Source: Diplodia intermedia (taxonomy: Eukaryota; Ascomycota; Dothideomycetes; Botryosphaeriales; Botryosphaeriaceae). From it: a stretch of 64,000 nt of DNA. The notes below the pieces were generated by a model. It did not search any database. It was not told the origin of the DNA and saw only the letters and a list, made by a program, of their open reading frames with translations. Each line of letters begins with the position of its first letter. The stretch's first letter is position 1. Where the stretch lies: positions 62,001 through 126,000 of the forward strand of contig JAKEKT010000052.1 in NCBI GenBank assembly GCA_021495925.1. The letters are read 5' to 3'. This document shows positions 1-11,156 of the stretch, piece after piece. The position numbers were made by a program, and so were the translations under genes.

Positions 1-1
1 C

Positions 2-397
2 GAGTCCTGCGTCGACTTCACCATGAGCGGCTCCGGCTCCGGCAGCGCCTCTTCGGGCTCGTCCTCGGCCGTCACCTCGGCCGCCGCCGTCGCCGTCGCC
101 GCCACCCCCAGCTCCACCCTGGCCACCTCGGCCGTTGCCACCCCGGCCACCACTGCCGCCTCTTCCTCTTCCGACAGCCAGCTCGCCCAGCAGATCGCCG
201 CCGCCTTCCCCGCCAGCGTCCTGACCCAGACCCTGCCCGCCTCGGCCACCGGCACCGCCAGCGTCGTCCCCGAGTCGTCGCTGCCCGAGGGCACCACCGT
301 CCAGGACCTCGTTGACTGGTTCGCCGAGCTCGTCGAGAGCATCCAGTCTTCCTCCTCCAAGAAGGCCCGCCGTCACGCCCGTGACCTCCGCGCTTAA
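2..397 (+). CDS. C-terminal part of a Ser/Ala/Thr-rich, probably secreted protein (partial)
   Basis: The reading frame is open from the left edge of the window and ends at a TAA at 395-397. The first visible residues are ESCVDFT, then a low-complexity Ser/Ala/Thr/Gly tract of about 75 residues. A more ordinary helical segment follows (LPEGTTVQDLVDWFAELVES) and a basic tail (KKARRHARDL). Tracts like this are typical of O-glycosylated linkers at the C-terminus of fungal secreted or wall-bound proteins. The lone Cys near the edge suggests a cysteine-containing domain just upstream. The ATG at 23 is internal and I do not treat it as the start. There is no GPI-type hydrophobic tail. The family cannot be named from this fragment. 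Confidence 0.6.
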   Translation, partial: ESCVDFTMSGSGSGSASSGSSSAVTSAAAVAVAATPSSTLATSAVATPATTAASSSSDSQLAQQIAAAFPASVLTQTLPASATGTASVVPESSLPEGTTVQDLVDWFAELVESIQSSSSKKARRHARDLRA

Positions 398-1699
398 GTG
401 CTCGGATCTCGCCTGTCAACTGTTGTCTCTAGAGGAAGGAGGGGATGTGAAAGTCCCCTCGGGGGTTTATCGTAGAGAGAAAAGAGGGGCTCTCTGTAGC
501 CCGGTTTAAAGACTTTGTATTTTTCGGCGAGGTAGAATCTTTCGACTGCCCGAGCAAATCTTTCTTCAATGTACAAAATATATGGCTTTGCCTTTTCGTC
601 AAAAAAACATGACAAAATTTTCCAATCATCTCGTGCTTGCGACCTGCTAAGTGTCTTCATACTCGCACATCTGTCTGCTTCCGAGTGTAGATGGGGCTTC
701 ATCACTCACAAAACTTCCGATCTCCGATTATCCTCGGCATAAAGCAGTCTGTAAGATTGAGGCGCCTCACCACACTTAGCTGAAACATGTAGGGCAGGGC
801 AGGACTCGTAAGCGCTTTTCAGCCCTGCCTCATCCCCCCAACTCGCCGCCTCCCTGCCCGACACGTCACTACGGCAGGCAGCCAGCGCTTGCGAATCAGG
901 CCACCTCCCTGCCTGCTCGCCTTCCTGCCCTTCTCCACCCTTTTCCGCCCTCGCATCTAAAATCAATCCCAAACCCGAGGCGTGCTCGCCATCACAGCCA
1001 TCGAGGCTCCCTTCGGGTGGTGGGAGGCACGCCTTGTTCACCTTTTCTTTTTTCTTTTTTTCGTTTTCCCCCCTCCCCCCCGCTGGCACCCGATCCATCA
1101 GCTTTCCCTCGCTGCTCACAAGCTTTTCACGCCAAGCGCCTTATCGCGCTTCCGCCGCGTATCATACATGGCTGCCTCTGAGAGGCACTGCGTTGAGAAG
1201 CGAACGGCGCCGAAACACCTTTGCCGGTTCTGGCTTCCCCAACGTCAGTCCTGAACCCTTTTGAGGGGAAAAACAATTGTTCACGCTCGCCCGCGAATGC
1301 GGGATGGGCGTTGTGCTGTGGTTGCCCGCGGACTGGTGGCATTGCTGCGTGCTTGCGGGCGAAGTGACGCGTCGGGCACCCGTGTTTGGGCGTGAGACTG
1401 GGGTAAATGCAGGGGTTTGTTCGGCGGAAAACGTCGTGCTGCCGCGTCGCGGGTCGTGTGCGCTAGACCGGGTCGGGGCTCGGATTTGTGTGTGTGTGTG
1501 GAGGTGTTGATACGATGCGCATTGCTTCGCGATGCTGTTCGGTGTATGGTTTAATGTGAGATCAGGCTATCTTGATTGATGCAGTGGAAGTACTACACGG
1601 TGGCACGTCTGATAAACCAAGTCTGGTAATTTTAAAATGCTTGGACTCTCTACTAAATGACGTATGGGTAGATGTTGAAAGTACGGCGACGATGACCGC
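398..1699. other. Intergenic, no supported gene
   Basis: This is the 3' flank of the partial secreted protein. There is a pyrimidine-rich stretch at about 1037-1085 and short open frames in all directions. None shows codon bias, splice structure or a recognisable family. Confidence 0.5.
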
Positions 1700-2767
1700 G
1701 ACAGTTTGGAGGTGGAGGGGTTCATCCAGAGAACTACATCCACACAGAGCTCCTATAGTGCAGACCAGATCCTCCTCTCATGTACGTGTAACATGATTAT
1801 CGAATGGCTTACACCTGCTGATTAACCAGGATCCGGACATGATATTTGCGGAGGCCGATTTTGATCAAATCCAGGGCTTCAATACGTTTGTGAACTTTAT
1901 GGGACTAAGCTCCGATTGGAATACATTAGCCTTTCCTAATATAATATCGGATCCTCAGAACCGTACTGATCCCTCTATGGACAGTAGTATAGGCCAGGAC
2001 GGTCTCCATCAATGACACTCGTGCAATTCACGAAGCTCGGATTCGGAAAGCCGACGATCTGGTCGAGAAATCCGGACACCTCGTGGGAGAACCGCAACCG
2101 CCTGACGCTATTCGAAGCGGCCAGAGCAGTTGCATTTGAACAACGGCGCCGCCGAATGCGGAAGTTTGCAGAAGTCCGCTCCGGACGATTCGGCTCCACG
2201 GCTCCAAACCGGCGATCGCTCAACTATAATTCTCCACCTCGTTTCCGAGACCTGGACTTCAGTCCCGAGTCTCGGCGTCGCCGCATAGAGACGGTCCGGG
2301 CCCTGCTTCTAGCCACAGCCTTCGCCGCGTGGGAAGACAATCCGGAAATGGTCCGGGAGGCGACAGAACTGCAAAGCACCCTGTCTCAATGCCTCCGCGA
2401 GCTGAGACTTAGAGACGACCCAAGCTCCGTGGGAGACAGCACCGACGACCTGCACGGCTGGGCCCGCATCGAAAGTGACTGGCGAACAAAGCTGATAGCC
2501 TTCTGCCTCCTCACCATCCACTCCCAAAACATCCTCTTGGTGAGGGTTATACCAGCCAAGATTCATCCAATGCGGGAGCACACTGCCTACGAATGGTCTC
2601 GGCTCTCCACCAACAACACCGAGAACAAAAAGAAATTGCTCTGCGAGACAAACCCGAGTCTCCTTCCCAACAGGAGACAAAAGGGATGCATAGCCCAAAG
2701 AAGAGGGGTTACTTGTGCTTTGTTATTTCGAGATCTTCACTCTTGTTTGACGCAAAACAGTGCCTGA
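1700..2767 (+). pseudogene. Decayed fragment of a fungal-specific transcription factor
   Basis: The longest open piece (2012-2767) begins in mid-domain with residues resembling the central part of fungal transcription-factor domain proteins: FEAARAVAFEQRRRRMRKF, SPESRRRRIETVRALLLATA and DNPEMVREATELQSTLSQCL. After about 170 residues the similarity pattern fades (from about 2545) and the frame stops far short of the usual 600-900 residues. Related-looking pieces lie upstream in other frames. One is at about 1837-2010 (FDQIQGFNTFVNFMGL) and ends in TGA just before the main piece. Another is a short stretch near 1700-1780. No zinc-finger DNA-binding domain is present. I read this as a truncated, frame-disrupted relic, although a real multi-exon gene with unusual introns is not excluded. 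Family recognition is from memory of conserved patterns. Confidence 0.5.
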
Positions 2768-3546
2768 CGTCTCCAGCCGACCATGCCAGTGTAACAGAAA
2801 GGAATCAAAAAGCAAAGAGACTGCATGACTACATGTTCGCGTGATGGAAGAATACAATCTTCCTCGACAGAGTCCTTCTTTAACACAAAACAACACTCCG
2901 TCGGAAGAGCGGCGAGTTTCGAGTGCATGCGTGGAGCCAAGCGGGCTCTATATGCAATATTATTCACCTATTTCGTGCTGCGCATGGAGCTAGACTGGGC
3001 TCGCATACTCGCAAACGAGAGTACGAGCAGCTTCCTGAGCTGTTGAGGATGACCCCGGTCACCCGGTACCAACGAGAAAAAAGCATGCATGCCAACGGGA
3101 CCGCACCAGCTACGATGTTTTTTTCGTTCTGGGCATACGTCAAAGTACGCCACCAATAGCGCCGCCAACATTGTGGCCACCAGCAAACCTAATCTGTTCC
3201 AAAGCTTTTGCTTCAATTGTTCGAGTGGCTACGACAAGGCGTTGTTGATATTGCGGACTTTACTTTGTACTGTACAACCCCACCTCGCTCGATTCCGATA
3301 CCGCCTGATCGAGGCTGCACATGAGTATTGTGATTGACCTTATTTTCTTGGCATGCCGTGCCGTAAAAAGCCTCCTGCGACGATATGTTGTGACACATGT
3401 GGCAGTAAGGCTGCATTGGCATTGAGTCGCTTGATTATCGAGTCTCCCTACAAAAGGGCCGAGGGCAGTAGTCACACCTGCACGTTTTCACACAAGGAAG
3501 AAGGCTTTAGTTGACCCTAACAAGATCCGCCGGTTGGAACGCAAAA
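2768..3546. other. Intergenic, upstream region of the FAD oxidase
   Basis: No supported coding region. It presumably contains the promoter of the plus-strand FAD-linked oxidase. No clear TATA or operator could be assigned by eye. Confidence 0.4.
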
Positions 3547-5552
3547 ATGGTTCGGCCAACTCTTCCATTGTTGATACTCCCAACTTTTGTTGTGTCGGTA
3601 TTATCAAGTGGGAACTCCAGCGCTGTCCCGATATGTCAAGAGATCGATTCCAGGGTCTCCAGTGCAAGCGATGTCATCTATGCTCGTAAGCCGGCCATCT
3701 CTCTCATCCCGATCCAACCAAGCTGACTTGAATAGTGCACCCGAGATACGCGTCTGATATCCATCACTGGTTCCATTCCTCAAGCCAGACTCCGGCATGC
3801 GTCTTCGAGCCTGGATCCGTTGACGACCTGGCTACAGCCGCAAGTTTCCCTTTTTGGTTGTGCCCGATCTATCGGTATTCATGTTGACCTTGAAGTACAG
3901 GTCCAAATCATTGGTTCCTCTCGGACCCCGTTCGCGGTGAGATCAGGTGGACATGCATCCAATCCCGGCTTCTCAAGCACGACCGGAGTCCACATCTCCT
4001 TGGGCCGCATGGATCAAGTTGTGCTATCCGCAGACAACTCAACCGTAGAGATCGGAATGGGAAATGTGAGTAGCGGTTTGAATCTGATACCTAGCCGAGT
4101 TTGCTCTGATATCGCCCAGACTTGGGTCGATGTCTACAAAAAGCTTGAAGACACCGGCTACAACGTCGTCGGTGGGCGGGCCATTGGCCCCGGCGTTGGC
4201 GGCTTCACCCTCGGTGGTGGCTTTTCTTGGTATGAAGCGAAGTGTTGGCCCGAGTGTACAGATTTTGTGTGGCTAATCGGCATCGAAATACAGGAAAACC
4301 AATCAGTATGGTCGGTACAAGTTTTTTTTTCCACCTCGAACAGCTTTCTTACACTTATCTAGGCTTAGCTTGTGATACGGTCAAAAGCTTTACCTTGGTA
4401 TTGCCGGTTAGTAGCACTCGCCCTTGCTAAAGCGTCCGCGCATGGCTGACCCAGCGTAGAATGGAACGATCACACAGGTCGACTCGGAAAAGCCGGATCT
4501 CTTCTTTGCCCTCAAAGGGGGTCTAAACAGGTTTGGAATCGTTACTTCAGCCGAGTTTCATGCCCACAAACAGTCCCCTCAAGTTTATGTGAGTTCCGTA
4601 GAAGCTACTTTCCCCCAAGAGATCTTACTGAAAGCCTACAGGGCGGCTTCGTGATATATGGAAACGACGATATCGATGCCGTTCTCGAAGCCACGGCGAG
4701 ATTCGACGCTGAAAACACCGATCCCAAGGCACAAATCATCACGACACTCTCAGGCTCAACCTTGGGCGGCACCACGGCCTTGGTACTCTTCTTTTACGAT
4801 GGACCCAGCCGACCCGAAAGCTTCGGTCCTTTTGACAACATCACCGCAATCCTTGACGCTACGAGCACGAGGACTTTTGCCGGTCTTGTCCAAAGCTTTC
4901 CCTCTAACCTTGTTATCAATGTCCGCGGTACCTTTCATACAATTTCCACGTCAAGGTTGACTCCGGGCTTTGTGGCTGCGGTCAAAAATGAGACAGATGT
5001 AAGCATGCGACTGCCTGACGCTCCGACTGTAGGCTAACCCCGCGGTCTTTCTTCCAGACCCTCGGCAAAGTGATGGCCAGCCACGGCGGGACAATGATAA
5101 CCTACGACATTGAGCCCTTCCTTAGAACTTTTGGTGAAATGGCAACTGATAGTGCCTATCCACATGCCAATTCGCCCCTTCCTGTAAGTGTCCAAATGAG
5201 AATGAGAAAAGCCCGCATTGAGCAAGAGGAGATACCATTGTCGCAGCATAAGGAATAAGGAAAAGTACTGACTAATGACCCACTGTAGTTGAACTTGTAC
5301 TTTGCCTGGCTCTCGCCCGCTGATGATGAGTTCTGGTATGAGGCGATGCGCACATCCGTCGAGATTTTGAGGGGCGTTGCCATTGAGGAAGGTATCTATC
5401 CTTCCGACTCCACTGCCTATCCCAACTACGCGATCACGAATACAACGGCGGAGGATCTCTACGGAGCCAGAAATGCGGAGCGCCTTCGCAGTATCCGAAG
5501 CCAGGTTGATCCAGACGGTGTCATGGGACTGGCAGGCGGCTTCTCCATCTAG
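3547..5552 (+). CDS. Secreted FAD-linked oxidoreductase (berberine-bridge/VAO family)
   Basis: Ten exons reconstruct a 484-aa protein: 3547-3685, 3736-3839, 3901-4065, 4120-4229, 4294-4310, 4363-4406, 4460-4588, 4642-4998, 5058-5183, 5289-5552. The start at 3547 gives a signal peptide (MVRPTLPLLILPTFVVSVLSS). An FAD_binding_4 domain follows with TPFAVRSGGH; His99 is the expected covalent flavin attachment site. The loop GGGFSWKTNQYG lacks the second flavin-linking Cys of bicovalent members. The C-terminus has the BBE substrate-domain pattern (NYAITNTTAEDLYG...ERLRSIRSQVDPDGVM). Family members oxidise carbohydrates, alkaloids or polyketide intermediates with O2; the substrate here is unknown. 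Intron 2 (3840-3900) has a GC-AG boundary, and exon 5 is only 17 nt. No biosynthetic cluster partners are adjacent. Confidence 0.85.
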
Positions 5553-5913
5553 TTTGGCACCAAAGTCTGACACGGGCTGGTGTTTGACGAAGTTCCCATC
5601 GCTGATATGTTGAGTGTGTTGACGCCAGGGTATGGGAGGCAACTCAGCCTGGTCTCTTGCTGGCTGGCTACTCAGAACTATATTTGCCCTGTAATTCTTA
5701 TCTTTGGTTGTTGCTACCGTAGCATCCAATCTAGCTTGAGTTGTCGTTTACCGTACCTTGATCTCCATGCCCACATGCATGCTCTCAACTTCTCTACAGC
5801 AGAATTCTTGAGAAAAAAAAAAGAAAGAAAAAGAACTTACTGCTGCTCTCTGCTCATACGCTGTCTAGTCGTTCATCCGTAGCTTTTTACAAACCCGCCA
5901 TCGTCTCTCTCCT
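5553..5913. other. Convergent 3' intergenic gap
   Basis: The space lies between the 3' ends of the plus-strand FAD oxidase and the minus-strand glycosyltransferase. It includes an A-rich run near 5813-5835. No gene seen. Confidence 0.5.
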
Positions 5914-7528
5914 TCACTCTACAATCCAATCTCCCATCATGCACCCATTCATACTCTCCACAAACTGATCTATCCTCTCCACGATCCACCCGCTCGTCAT
6001 CGACACATCTTCTCCATCCACCGCCTCCACCTCCTTACCCAACCTCACCTCCTTCGCCCACTTGCACGTACCATCACCCTCGCCATCCCACAGCCACTGC
6101 ATACAATCCTCCGTCCTCTCGCACGCCTTCCTACACCCCTCCTTACCCGGCCCCCCTCCCAGCCCCACCACGACCTCCGACCCCATCACCTCAGGGCTAA
6201 AATTATCCCAACCCCCCCGCTCCCCCGCCCTCACAACCGGGCCCACAAACTCCTCAAAAACATGATAATGCCTCATAACCGCGCCCTCCCCCTCCCCCTC
6301 CCCCCAAAACCGCCGCTGAAACCCCCACACCCTCCCCACCCACTCGGGCGTCATGTGGTGCCAACTGACAACCGGAAAACACCAATGGCGGCGCGTGTAG
6401 TCGAGCGAGAAGGGCGTCTCGCCCTGCATGATGGGGAACGCGGGCGTCAACGGCACGCCGACGAGCGCCATGGCGCGCGCGACGACGTAGTCGCCCGCCC
6501 ACGTCGCGGACGTGAGACGCGGGTACAGCGACGCGTCGGCGTCGAGCGCGGCGGCGAGCCGCGCCAGCGCCGGCCGCGAGAGGATGATGCCCGTGCCGCC
6601 GTGCGCGAAGGCGGTGCCGGCGATCCAGGTGGGGCAGCCTGTTGGGGGTGGGGGGTGTGAGTGGACCAACGGGACGGAGGGATGGGGGATGAGGGATGGG
6701 GGATGAGGGAGGGATGGACGTACCTATGTACCAGGCCTTCCCGGCGTCGAAGCGCGGCAGCCACCGCAGCAGGTTCGACCACACGAGCGCCGTGTCGGCC
6801 TCGATGAAGACGAACCACTGCGTGTGCGGGCCGCGGGGCGCGCGCGCCAGCGCGGCGCGCAGCAGCGGCAGGAACTTCCACTTGTCCAGGTCCCACGCCG
6901 CCTGCCGCAGCGCCGCGTCGCCCGCCGCTTTGGCCGCGATGTCGACCCGCGCCGCCTGCCACGCGCGCTGCCGGTCGTACAGCTCGAAGGCGCCGGCGGC
7001 GTCGTACTCGTTGCCGTCGTCGTTGGCGGCGGCGGCGGCGGCGGCTTTGACGGCGGCTGGGATGCTGCCGCCGCCGAAGACGTCGTGCACTGGGTGCCCG
7101 TCGATGGTGTCGTCGAGGTCCGAGAAGAGGGCGAAGTGCGGCGCGCACCGGAAGGTCGTGCGGAGGTGGATGGGGACCTTGGCGTGCGCGACGGTCGCGC
7201 CGGTTTTGAGCACGATGAAGATGTCGTCGGCGCCGGGGAGGTGCGTGGGGCAGGGTGCGTCCGGCGGCGGCGGCTCCGCGGCGAGCGGGGCGTCGTGGTG
7301 GTGGTCGTGGGAGCCGGTGGTGGTCGTGGTCGTGGTCGTGGTCGTGTTGAAGTTGGTCCGATCGACGAGCCGGCGCAGGATCAGGACGGAGAGGACGAGG
7401 ACGACCGCCGCGGTGATGATGAATTGCGCCTTGCGACGGACGCGGCTGCGCTTCAGTCCTTCCATGTTGCCAGAGAGATGCGGGTGCTGCTGGAGCCACG
7501 AAGGACGGAGGTCGAAAGGTAGACGCAT
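5914..7528 (-). CDS. GT31-like (DUF604-type) type II membrane glycosyltransferase with PAN-like tail
   Basis: Two exons on the minus strand (7528-6724 and 6638-5914; intron 6639-6723) encode 509 aa. The N-terminus is short and basic (RSRVRRK) followed by one membrane helix (FIITAAVVLVLSVLIL), giving a Golgi type II topology. A Thr-rich stem follows that is coded by a trinucleotide microsatellite. Family motifs are DDIFIVLKTGA, HFALFSDLDD, WDLDKWKFLPLL, the metal-binding-like FVFIEADTALVW, FAHGGTGIILSRPAL and TWAGDYVVARAM. The C-terminus has Cys pairs in a PAN/apple-like pattern (CRKACERTEDCMQW). Family knowledge points to extension of protein- or lipid-linked glycans; the acceptor is unknown. 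Translation could instead start at 7465 (MEGLKRS), which has a better context and removes 21 residues. Confidence 0.82.
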
Positions 7529-10500
7529 TCTGGACAGGCAACACTTCCGCGTGGTTCAGCGTGGAGGGGGGACTATGAGCTACAGCTGCCGCTTGCGGTC
7601 TGTAATTGCTAAAAGCTGACGTCCCTTTGTTTGTCGTGAAGGCTAGAGCTCCGCACTCCCCAATCTGGAGTCGTGAGAGGGTCGGCCAGGGTGGTCGAGA
7701 GGGTCTCGACTGCATTTGGGCCGTTTGGAAACATACAGAGCTGCAAACATTTGGGTCGATGCGAGGAACAAGTGGCAACCTTTGTTTTGGTGAGAAGGAA
7801 TGTGGTTCAGCTCGAGTAAATCCTTTTGGAATGTGGTGAGGAGCCAAGGGGCAAAAATGCATACCCATGCCACTTTTGGCTTAGCTCCTTGCATCCTCAA
7901 CACTACTGGTTACCGCTGGATTGTCTGTGCGATAAGGAAGAGAGTCCAGAGCAGGTACTTACACAGTAGTATGTACGACAGCTACAAGGATAGACGTAAA
8001 AGTGAAACTTTCCACTCCGGGCTTGTCAAACAGTCACTGGAACAATTAAGAGCCAAAATATCAAACAGAAAGTGGAATACGACATCATCAATGGCGTGTC
8101 AGTTCGCCTCTGTTGTATTTTGCTTGAAAATAGCTTTCACACTCCTTGGTCAGGGTAATTCATCGTAGCATGCGGTTTCTGGACTCCGTTGTCCACGGCT
8201 GCGGCTCCGCAAGCAGCAACAGCGCGGTTGCAATTCCGCCATCAATACAACTTTCCAGAAAGCGGATCAAGTACAAGTCCTGAGCCTCCCGGCTTAAACG
8301 CAGCTAGCGAGGGCAAAGAACACGACGACTCAAACCAGCTCTCAGCTCTCTCCCTTGAGAAAGAGGATGATACCAACCCGAGCCTGCCAGCATCACCGCG
8401 TAGAACTTCTCAAGACGCTTTTGACACCCCCACGAGATGCCAAAGCCAACGCTCGGCGCCACGAGGTATATTCCATCGCGCAACGAACAAATTCCCCATT
8501 CCTTACGAATACAATCATTATTCTCAAAAGGGCTACAAGAAGATGGGCAGCAGGATCGATCGACGCCGCCAAGGCGCGGAGGCAGGTGGTCCTTCACAGG
8601 CACATGTTATCGCTTAGTCTCACTCAGCCCCAGTCCCGCATCCGGCGTCCGACCTTCTCGCGCGGAACGCCGACGTCAAGGCTCGGCTGGTCTTGCAACA
8701 GTAGCAGTAGTATTGTTGCGATCTGACCTAAATACCTGGGTCAATCGTAGCCTTGGTCTTCGGCTGGGGAAGCTTTCGCTGGAAGAAGGAAGTGGAAAGT
8801 GTGATTGGTGTGGCGTTGGAGTCGGGGAATGGAGAAGAGTAGGGGCAGTGGCTTTGGGTTTTGCTGCGGGAGAGGGCAAACAGAGTAGACTTGGATGGGC
8901 ATGGACGAGGCTGAGAGAATAGGTGGAGATGGGAACGAGGGCAGTATAGCAGGCTTGTACGAGACTAGGGACAGTTGTTGCTGAGATTATGGACCGGAAA
9001 GTGTCTGCCGTGTTGTGATGAATGCTCAAACAATGGATACTGTGCTGTACAGCATGGATGCAACACAGAAGCACAAGCACGTTCAACCCCTACAACAATA
9101 CCAAGTAAGCTTATGCTAGTGCCGGACGCCTTACCCAAGAGGGTAGACGCGCAGAGTGTAAAAGTAAGTGGATACTTTGCACCAACCTCAATTCCTTCAA
9201 CTGCCGCATTTCCGGACTGATTGGCCCCCACATGGCCCGTCGCAGGCACCCGAAACTTTACTTTGTGCATTAGACTACGGGTAAGATACGGGAAGAAAAA
9301 CACTTCCGCGGCTGGGTCAGGCCCATGCGCCGCCACCGTCGTCAATCTCCCCAACTGCGGGACGATCCCGAACGACGGGACGAGACCAACGACGGAGGAA
9401 ACTCCCGTGAGTGAAGCCCCATCGACATTGTGTCGGCGCCTTAAGAACAAACAAAAGAAAAGAAAAAGAAAAGAAAACTGACAACGAGTAAACCAACCAG
9501 AGGCAACTGCCCCCACGGTACATGCATGGCAAGTGCCTGGAAGTTTGATATGTACTCCCCTTTCACCTACCGCGCCGCCCGCTCGCGAGACACTCGCGCG
9601 ACTCAGACCCAGGAGCGCAGAACGGGCAAAGTATCGAGACTCCCACGCACCAATGCCGCCCGGCTTATTCGGCAACCGCGGGCACGGGTCAAACATACCT
9701 ATAACACGCACACCCCGAGCCTTACTGAAAAGACTAATCCGGCAACATCAGGCGGGCAAAATAGGGGATAGCAGCAGCGCATACGAAAACGGCAGTCAGT
9801 CGGCGACGACCACTTCCCCAAGAGGACGAGGAGAGCAAGAAAGCCAGGGCTAGAAGGGCATCTTAAACACAGAAAAGTGGGTGGCGTCTAGACCTCGGCA
9901 GATCCTTTTCTTTGCTCACCTAACCCGCGGAGTGGGTACCGGTAAAGCGGCGTGGACGGAAGAAAGGGAAAGCATCGTGAAACGTGCTCGGATCACCCTG
10001 AATAATGCCTCATCGGCAGCCAAAACCCTTCCCTTCCCCGACGGACACGTATGTACGTTTGCGAACGGCGGGTGAGGGAAAGCAAAGAAGCGATGCTATC
10101 GGCAAAGGATCGGTTGAATCTGCGCGATGCTTACCGTAGCTGTGGTTTCTTGGCTCTGTTGGACCGGTCTTGGCGGCACTGGAACGTGACATTGCTATGC
10201 AACGCCGGACGTATAGTCTTTGTTATACCTGCCGACCCCTCTTGCGGTGTGTACGGTGATGTTGGACGTGCCCCGGAGCTCTCCGTACTGCTTCGTTGGT
10301 GGTGATTCACTGCTCGCATGGATCCTGACATCAGACCGGACTTGTCGCATCAAAAAGACCGCGATGGAAGGTTATGAACTTTCGTGTTGGTCTAACTATC
10401 GTTGCTGAGGTGAAGAAGAGAAGTGAGAAGAAGATGGTAAACATAGAAGAGAGAAGAGGAGGTGAACGTATGGTTCGATATCGTTTCCGACTAGCGGAGC

Positions 10501-11156
10501 CCGAGATCCTTGTCCCTGTGCCGCAGGCCGATGGGCAAGGGGAGGATAGAAGTTGAAAATTTTGGCGACCATGCTGTGGACGCCGAGGAAAATGCAAGGA
10601 AAAAACAACAGAAAAGGACGCGTAGAGCAAGACAATGACCCAATGTCAAATGAAGCAGATCGAAAGCGTACAAAAAAAGAGGAACAGGCGAGAATAATGC
10701 GGGGTATCTATCTGAAGTGCAAGCAACAGAAAGTGTTCGGCCAAGAGGCGGTTGAAGAAGAAGTTGAGCCAAAGGCAAAGAAAAAGCGACAGTTGCACTT
10801 GTTGGCGTGCAACTTGACGATCTGAGCCCTCAAAGCTCCAAGCGAGAAAAAGAAGACGTATCAAAAAGCTCGCCAGCTTTTCGAAAACGATGCAACAGAA
10901 ACGCTGAAATGAAAACGACAATGCGAAATGGAGCGGTAAGTGGAGCGTCAACGCCATCAACCCTGAAATTCCTCCCAATTTGTCAGATCACTCCCATGAA
11001 ACCTTTGTAACCTTCCGACCAAGCGTTGGCGCCCCTTCCCAAATCATGTATGTACAAACTCCGATGTATAACTCTGTGCCGTTTCGAGGGATCCGCCCCT
11101 GTCCGGGATAAACATGACGAGTAAAAGAAAAGGAAAAGATGAGCAAGTCATGATAA
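7529..11156. other. Long gene-free interval (3.6 kb)
   Basis: This is the space between the 5' end of the glycosyltransferase and the 3' end of the next minus-strand gene. Several open frames of 80-250 codons exist (for example 8189-8617 plus, which has no ATG start, and 8965-9711 minus). None has a recognisable motif, consistent splice sites or protein-like composition. Purine-rich runs occur at 9450-9480 and 10640-10790. It could hold a long upstream regulatory region or a non-coding transcript. Confidence 0.4.

Noticed and set aside
8965..9711. 248-codon minus-strand open frame
   Set aside because: It contains a Phe-rich run from a poly-purine tract and has no recognisable domain; overlaps equally long frames on the other strand.
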